Assembly: GCA_964511965.1 (NCBI GenBank)
Contig: CAZEGF010000031.1
Span: 1-32,487 of the forward strand
DNA length: 32,487 nucleotides
Origin: JAUSNA01 sp964511965
Lineage (GTDB): Bacteria > Patescibacteriota > Microgenomatia > Levybacterales > GWA1-39-11
Reading direction: 5' to 3'
The notes beneath the pieces are model-generated. The model was given only the letters and a program-made list of their open reading frames with translations. It did no database searches and was not told the origin of the DNA. Numbering within the stretch: position 1 is the first letter of the stretch; every line of letters begins with the position of its first letter. This document shows positions 13,458 to 22,400 of this stretch, in pieces. Position numbers and translations under genes: made by a program.

Positions 13458-16400
13458 ATGGAAATCCTTGAATTATTCAAAAGACAATTAGCAACTAAAT
13501 CATCAAGTTCTTCTAAGAATACAATCAAGAATTATGTTTCAGATGTACGTCATTTCATATCCTGGTTTGAAGCTGTAACAGCCTCAAAGTTTGATCCTAC
13601 AAAAATTACACCGGATGTCATAACCCTTTATCAAAATTCAATGGGAGGTGTGGTTTTAAATGGCCAGATGCAACTTAACACACAGCTTTCGGCCGTATCT
13701 ATGAAAAGACATTTGTCCTCAATAAGGAAATTTTTCACAGTACTTGAGGCCCAAAAGATTGTTCATGAAAATCCTTTCACTAAAATTTTCACAGAAGAGA
13801 CAATCGAACCAACTGATTACTGGCATATTAAATCTTTTAGGGATTATTTGATATCGGCAAATGCTTCAAAAATAACTGTTAAGAATTATTTGTCAGATAT
13901 ATCAGGTTTTGCAAAGTGGTATGAGGAAGCAATACTTCCAACAATTGACAAGCCTTTAGCTTCAAACCAAGGATTTTATCTTATCAATCAATCGATTATT
14001 GAGGACTATAGAAAAAGACTTTCAGAGATTCAAAATGCAGCACCAAGAACAATAAATAGAAAACTCTCAGCTCTACGACGTTACCTGGATTTTGCTACAA
14101 AAAAAGGATTTATAACAACTGAGGAAATAAGCGTAGATTCTGTAGAAATGGAAGTTCAAAAACAGCTCATTGATGAACCTAAAGTTGCGCTAGAGGAGAT
14201 GGCAGTCAAGCTAAAACCAACTATTAGAACCTATTCCCCTATTCCCCCTATTAGACTCTTCCAAAAGTTATTTATAGATCCATACCTTTTTCTCGAGGAT
14301 AACGCATCAAACGCAATAGCCACTCTTTTGAGGGGAAAAGAGATAGTTGGAATGTCGGAATTATCCCAAAAATTATCCACTCAAATAGCTTCAAAAAATT
14401 TACTGCGTTCAAAAGCGCAGGATATAAGCAGTTTACTTGGTGTTAGAAATGTTGAGAAGGAATTTTATGCTCCTGAAAAAGTATCTCTTTCCGGTCTTCC
14501 CTTTCATCGGAAACTGGTACATCATGTCCGTTTTACTAGACCCAATTGGTATAAAAGATATCATAACTATGCATTCGTTCATTATATCCATTTTGCCCTA
14601 CTTGTCATTTTTGCCTCCGGTGTTGGTGTTGCACTTTACCAGAATTTAGTTGTTCAAAAACAAACCCCAATTTTTGCTGCTGCAACAGCACCACCAAGAA
14701 TCCTATCTTTTCAAGGACGATTAACCGATACACTTGATAACCCTATAACATCACCTCAACCGGTAAGATTTATGATTTATAACAGCCTTGCTGCAACGGG
14801 AGCAGCAGAGCTTTGGGAAGAAACAAGAACCATAAGCCCTGATCAAGATGGGATATTTTCAGTTCTATTGGGAAGTGATTCTACGGGAGCAAATGCGTCT
14901 TCTTGTGGATCATTTCCTCCGGGAAGTCCATATAATACAGCATGTCTTATTCCTTCAACCGTATTCTCAGATAATAGCCAGATTTGGTTAGGTGTGACAA
15001 TTGGTAATGGAACAGAACTTTCACCTCGCCAAAAAATAGCAACTGTTGGATATGCTACAAATTCTGAGTTTTTGCAAGGACTTCCGCCAACTTCTGCAGT
15101 CAGCAGCTTTGTTAATGCCGTACTTTCCCTCGATAGCACAGGGAGTTTTAACCTCAATGATGGAATTGAGCATACATTTCAAGTAAGTAATGGAACACTT
15201 ACCTTAAAAGCACAAACTCTAAATCTTACAACGAGTCTTGGAACGAATGGAAATATAATATTAAATCCTGAGGGATTAGGTAAGGTAGATATTGAAAAAC
15301 CGATAATCAATAACTCTAATACAGGAAATCTTGTTAAAGGTGGTGTCGAAATAAATGATAAATTCGGAATTCTAGCTACTGAATCAGCAGTAGCCGCCTT
15401 CGTTGTAAACAACAATACAACGGGTGGGGATATTATCGCAGCATCATCTTCTGGCACTACCCGCTTTAAAATTGCTAATGATGGAACAATAACCTCAGCC
15501 ATATATACAGGCCAGAATGGTGTATTGTTTGGAACTCAGACAACAGGTGTAATTGCACAAGCAACAACCGCTTCAACCGGATTATGCTTACAGTCAGGTG
15601 TTGCAAATCCTACATGGGGTTCTTGCGGAGGTAGCTACTGGGATCTTACCAGTAATGCCCTGTCCCCAATAAATGATACGTTTGATTTACTAGTTGGCGG
15701 ACATGCAACATCTTCTGCTAAATTTGCTTTTATAAACAATTCTGCAGGAGCACCAACCGCATCAATTGCTGGCAATCTTGCTATTGCTGTGCCAACAGGA
15801 AATGCCGGAACAAATAATTTCAACTTGTTCAATGGTAGCAACCTTAATTTTCAGACCTCACCGGGGGGGAATACTGGTCTTACTTCACGCCTTTTTCTGG
15901 CTTCCGATGGAAGAATAGGTATTGGAACGATTAATCCATTTGGAAGAAATGCTCTTGATGTCAGAGGACTAAGCGGTACCTCCTCAACTGCTTCTATATC
16001 AGCAACTTCTTCTTATGCAACGTTAGTTGTTGATAACGCGGGATCAGGTGATCTGATAGCGGGGAGTTCTTCTGGTGTTCAGAATTTTGTTGTTAAAAAC
16101 AACGGAGACATAATTGTTGGACCTGGTGGAGGAGGAAAATTAACTGCTGCAATTGTTGACCCTTATCTTGTTCAAAATCAAAAAACCTCAGGTATCCAGA
16201 GCCTCACGTTTCAGACATTGGGTGGTACAAACGCAGACTTTATATTTCAAAATACATCAACAACCCTTTCTACTCTTACAATGGCTGGTCAATTCCAGTT
16301 ACCAATAACAGGTTCAACCGGTGGCATTGTCCTTGGTGGTGACACTCAATTATTTAGAGGAGCAGCTGATAGAATTGATGTTGGGACTGGCGATTCGTTT

Positions 16401-19400
16401 AATTTGGTAAGTGGTTCACTTTTAACAAATGGAACTACCAGAATTGACTCCTCCGGAAACGGAACATTTAATACATTAAATGTATCCGGAGGATGTACGG
16501 GATGCGTAACGACCGCAAACTCCCCGTTCTCCATTTCTTCAGGAAATGCAATTATTCCAGGAAATACTACAGTAGATTTCTTAATTGGAGGTGTTGCAAC
16601 CACTTCAGCTAAATTTGCAGTTCTCAATATTAATTCTGGAACACCTACGGCTTCAGTTTCTGCTCAAAATGCTGGTGGACAAGCACTGGTTCTATCAGGA
16701 GATGGTACTATACAAGCTACGAGAAATAATACACTCACTCTGGGTGGATCAACAACAGGAGCACTTGCTTTAGCAGGAACAGCTATCCAACTTACTGCAA
16801 CAAATCCTGTTATTGATCTAACAACAGCTTCTACATTATCTTTAAATACTGTAAATAATAGACCCATTACAACCGGAACAGGGCTTACCACACTAGGTGG
16901 AAATCTTACTGTTAATGGTGCTACAACAAGCCTTGCCTCAACAGCAATTAACCTGACTGGATCATCCCCAATAATTGACCTTACTTCAGGAACCACTCTG
17001 TCAATAAATACCACAACAAATCGCCCCATTACAACTGGTACTGGTCTGACAACTTTAGGTGGGAATCTAACTGTTGTTGGAGCAACAACTACTTTTAGTA
17101 ACGCCGCTCCACTTCTTACAACTAACACAAATACTGATCTTACAATTACTCCTAATGGATCTGGAAATTTAATATTGACCTCAGATTCAGATACTGGGAT
17201 TAAAATCGGGGCATCAACAAATACACTAGCTCCTCTATCGGTTTCTGGTGGAATTGGAAGTAATGCCCTTTCAATATTTAATCAAATTAATGGTGCTGAT
17301 ATACTAGCTGCTTCAGCTTCAGGGGTTAGTAAATTTGTAGTCAAAAACGATGGTACTGCGTCATCATCAGCTGGATTTACGGTTGATGGGATAGGAAATA
17401 TACAGTCTACTCGCAACCAAACACTTACGGTAGGTGGTGGATCTACCGGAAACCTAGTTATTGGTAAGGCTACGCAAACTGTTACTCTTCCTGGCTTTAC
17501 TACAAATGGTGGAATACTTTATACAAATACTTCAGGGGTTCTATCCCAAACAGGTACGGGAACTGCAACTCAATGTCTTTTAGGTGGAGCCGGTACTCCA
17601 ACGTTTGGATCTTGTGCAGTAGGTACTCCTTTCTACGACATTCCATCTCAAGGGATAACCGTACAGTCAAACACAACTGAAGACTTCCTATTAGGTGGTG
17701 TTGCAACCTCAAGTGCGAAATTTGCGGTCCTTAACATTGCAGGAGGAACTCCAACCGCTTCAATTTCTGCTCAAAATGCAGGTGGACAGGCGCTTGTTCT
17801 TGGAAGTGATGGAAGTATCCAAACAACGAGAAACAATAATTTAACATTAGGTGGAAATACGACTGGTAGTCTTGTACTAGCTGGTACGTCGATACAACTC
17901 AGTGCTACTAATCCTATTATTGATCTCACTTCTAGTTCAACACTATCAATAAATACAACTACAAACCGCCCTATAACCACCGGGACCGGACTTACAACGT
18001 TAGGCGGAAACCTTACCGTTGCAGGTGCTACCACAACATTTAGTAACGCTGCGGCAGTAATAACCTCCAATACGAATACCAACCTTACTATAACACCCAA
18101 TGGTACAGGTAACTTGATCTTATCTTCTGATTTGGATACAGGAGTTAAAATTGGCGCTTCAACTAACACACTTGCTCCTCTATCCGTTTCGGGTGGAATT
18201 GGAAGCAATGCTCTTTCAATATTTAATCAAATTAATGGTGCTGATATATTAGCAGCATCTGCATCAGGGGTTAGTAAATTTGTAGTCAAAAACGATGGTA
18301 CTGCATCTTCATCAGCTGGATTTACGGTTGATGGGATCGGCAATATCCAATCTACTCTAAATCAGACGCTTACAATTGGTGGAGGCTCAACTGGTAATTT
18401 AATTCTTGGTAAAGCATCACAAACGATAACTCTACCCGGTTTTACAACAAATGGTGGGTTGCTCTTTACCAATACTTCAGGAGTATTGTCCCAAACAGGC
18501 ACCGGCACCGCTACTCAATGTCTTTTAGGTGGCGCCGGTACTCCTACTTTTGGATCTTGTGCAACCGGTGTTAACGCAAGTCCATTTTACGACACAGTAC
18601 AAAAAGTTATTGTCCAAGGCAATACTACGGAAGATTTCTTACTTGGCGGTGTTGCAACAACATCTGCAAAGTTTGCAGTTCTCAATATTGCTGGTGGCAC
18701 GCCAACTGCCTCAATTTCAGCTCAAAATGCAGGTGGACAGGCACTTGTTCTAGGTGGAGATGGTTCTATACAATCCGTTAGAAATAATACACTTACAATT
18801 GGAGGGAATACCACAGGTGCGCTTGCTTTGGCAAGTACAGCAATACAACTTACAACAACAAACCCAATTATAGATCTTACGACTGCATCTACATTATTTT
18901 TAAACACTGTTACAAACCGCCCCATTACAACAGGTACTGGGTTAACAACGGTTGGTGGCAATTTAACTGTCAATGGAGCAACTGGAACTGTTGGAAATAG
19001 TTCAGCGTTTACTTTAACAACAGGAGGAAACGCAGATTTGACTCTTACAGCTGCTGGAAGCGGTAATTTAATTTTAACCTCAGACCTTGACACAGGAGTA
19101 AAAATCGGTGCCTCAACAAACACTCTTGCCCCTCTATCAGTTTCTGGAGGTATTGGCTCAAATGCGCTTGCAATTTTTAATCAAATAAATGGTGCTGATA
19201 TACTGGCTGCTTCTGCTTCAGGTGTTAGTAAATTTGTTGTCAAAAACGATGGTACTGCGTCCTCATCAGCAGGTTTTACGGTTGATGGGATAGGGAATAT
19301 CCAAGCAACCCGCAACCAAACTTTAACTGTTGGAGGAGGTTCAACAGGCAATCTAGTGATTGGTAGAACTTCACAAATAGTTAGTCTTCCTGGGTTTACT

Positions 19401-22400
19401 TCAGGTGGTGGAATTTTGTATACAACCAGTACCGGTGTACTTTCTCAAACTGGAGCCGGAACTGCAACACAGTGTCTTTTGGGTGGAGCCGGTACACCTA
19501 CATTTGGTTCGTGTGCAACCGGTGTTAACGCCAGTCCATTTTACGATATAACAGCTCAAGGTGTAATTGTCCAAGGAAATACAACCGAAGACTTCCTTTT
19601 GGGTGCGACAGCCTCAACTAGTGCCAAATTTGCGGTTATTAATATCGCTGGTGGGACACCTACCGCATCAGTCTCCTCCGGTCTTTCCGGGACAGCTGCA
19701 TATTTTGATGCTAACGGAAATTTCGCAACTAAAAACAAACAATCACTTACACTAGGAGGCGGCGGGACAGGCAATATAACTGTTCAAGGAAATGGCACTC
19801 TTACTCTCGTTGATCCTACCATCAATCTTTCAGGTACAACACCAACATTCCAAACACTCTCAAATAACAATCTTACTATCTCTGCAGGAAGTGGAACCAT
19901 AAATCTAAATACAGTCAGTAACGGCAATGTCACAGCAGGAACAGGTACTTTTACCATTGGTTCAGGTGGTACTGGAACTCTTGCCATGAACGGAAGTGCT
20001 ATAACTACAACTACAAGTTTGGTGGCACTATTTGATGCAAATGCTACTACCATTAACTTTGGTAGGGCTGGAACAAATAACATCAATTTGGGAGGAACAT
20101 CGGGAGCACTTAATGTCGGAAATGGAGGTTCATATACTATTCAAACAACATCAAATGGTCAACTTAATGTATCAGCAGGCTCGGGAACTCTAACGCTTAA
20201 TACTTTATCAAACGGTGCAGTTACAACAGGAACAGGACTTACAACTATTGGTGGAAATCTTACGGTTAATGGGACGACTCAAACCGTTGGGAATAGTTCA
20301 GCCTACACTATATCTACCGCTGGTAATGCTGATCTTACATTAACTGCTTTGGGGTCAGGTAATCTAATACTAACTTCTGACTTAAATACGGGCGTCAAGA
20401 TTGGCAATTCTACAAATACTTTGGCTCCACTCTCTGTTTCTGGTGGGATTGGAAATAATGCTTCACTTATAATTAATCAGCTGAACTCTACAGGAAACAT
20501 AATTGCTGCTTCATCTTCGGGAACAACTAAATTTACTCTTGACTCAAGTGGTAACTTAGCACTTACATCAGGTTCAACAATAGATACTCTAACTTCCACC
20601 GGAACTCTCAACTTTGGGACAGGAACAAACACTTCTATCGTAAATATCGGAAAAACTGCTGGGACATTGAATTTCCCTGGAACCACAATCAATTTTAGTG
20701 CCGCCGGATTTTCATCAACTAATAACTCTGTACTTGTTACTGGAACAGGAGGACTTTTGACAGCCGTAACTACCAGTTCCTCAGGGCTTTGTCTAACTTC
20801 AAATTCCGCAGGGAGTAATCCAAGCTGGCAAACTTGTCCGGGTTTCGGATCCGTATCTTCACCATTTGATGTTACATCACAAAAAGTCATTGTTGAAGGC
20901 AATACAACATATGACTTTCTCCTTGGTGGCGTAGCAACATCATCAGCTAAATTCGCTGTTCTTGGAATAGCAGGAACAACTACTCCTACAGCTTCTATTT
21001 CTGCTCAAAATGCACTTGGACAAGCATTGATTCTTAGCGGCGATGGCAGCATTCAATCATCAAGGCAAAATACATTAACGCTAGGGGGATCTTTAACTGG
21101 AAATATAGCTATAGGTACAGATGCGAATGCTAGAGGTATATTTGTCGGAAATACAACTGGGACATCAGCATTAACTCTGGATTCAGGTACTGGAGCTATC
21201 AATATTGGTACTACAATTGCCAAAACTTTAACAATTGGGAATACTACTGGTGCAACTGCATTAAATCTTAATTCAGGTACCGGGGGAATTTCACTTGCTT
21301 CAACCTCAACTGGGGATATTACCCTTAATTCATCAGATACTCTTCTCCTTGATTCTGCAGGTGTTCTAGAGCTTAACTCTTCAGCAGGTGTCATTTCAAT
21401 TGGCAATGACGCTGTCAACCAAAATATAAATATAGGAACCGGTGGAACAAGATCTATAACAATCGGTAATACAACTAGTTCAACCGCATTAGCGTTGAAT
21501 TCAGGAACCGGTGCTATTAATATTGGAACCTCAATTGCAAAAACCATTACGATAGGAAATACTACCGGTTCAACAGCAATCACTTTAGACGCTGGAACTG
21601 GTGCAATTAATATCGGTACATCAATTGCAAAAACACTATCAATTGGTAATGCTACTGGTGCAACTACATTAAATCTTGATACTGGAACTGGGGGAATAAA
21701 TTTTGGGGATAATGCAAATACAAAAACAATTGATATTGGGGGTGTAACGAACTCAGGAACTGACACTATAAATATCGCAACAAATGGATCAGCAGCAGAC
21801 ATATTGAATATTGGGAATTCAAATGCTTCAACAACCGTTGCTATAACTGGTGGAACAGCATGGGGAGTTACTGCTGGAGGTGCTTTGACTGTTGCATCTT
21901 GTAGCGGTTGTACAAGTGGGGCTTCAGGAACTTGGGTGCTTGATACAACAAACAAAGTCCACTATCCAATAAATAACACCGTAGATCTTATTATCGGTGG
22001 CGTTTCTACTGCTTCAGCACAATTTTCTGTATTAGGATTGGCATCACAAACCAATCCATCTGCATCTATTTCAGCACAAATTGGTTCAAATCAAGGGAAT
22101 GGTATTGCAATTTCCGGTAACGGTACAATCCAATCATTCAGAAATAATACCCTCACAATAGGGGGTAATACAACAGGCAACATTTCACTTATGCCATTAA
22201 ATGGAGGCACTTTGGGTGGCTATGTAGGAATAGGAACCGCTACACCTTTAGCAAAACTTCATATTGTTGGAAATGCGTCTGAGAATTTACTTCTTGATAG
22301 TGCAGGGGTCAGTGGATTCATCAATTTAGTATCACATAATCTAAATACTGGTATTGGTTTTCTTGATTCAGCAACATCTGACTTTAGATTTGAGGTTAAC

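Noticed and set aside
13458..14120. Functional tyrosine recombinase (xerC/xerD) at the start of the giant gene
   Set aside because: Only core-binding-like domains are present; no catalytic R..HxxR..Y region follows before the membrane helix.
16550..19560. CRISPR array
   Set aside because: The repeats are long (about 950 bp), in frame and coding; there are no short repeats with unique spacers and no cas genes in the window.
21053..21955. 300-codon open frame on the minus strand inside the giant gene, with other minus-strand frames at 16664-17128, 17771-18208 and 18722-19123
   Set aside because: They are antisense shadows of the repetitive fibre sequence: valine/proline-rich, recurring with the same period as the sense repeats, with no start signals.
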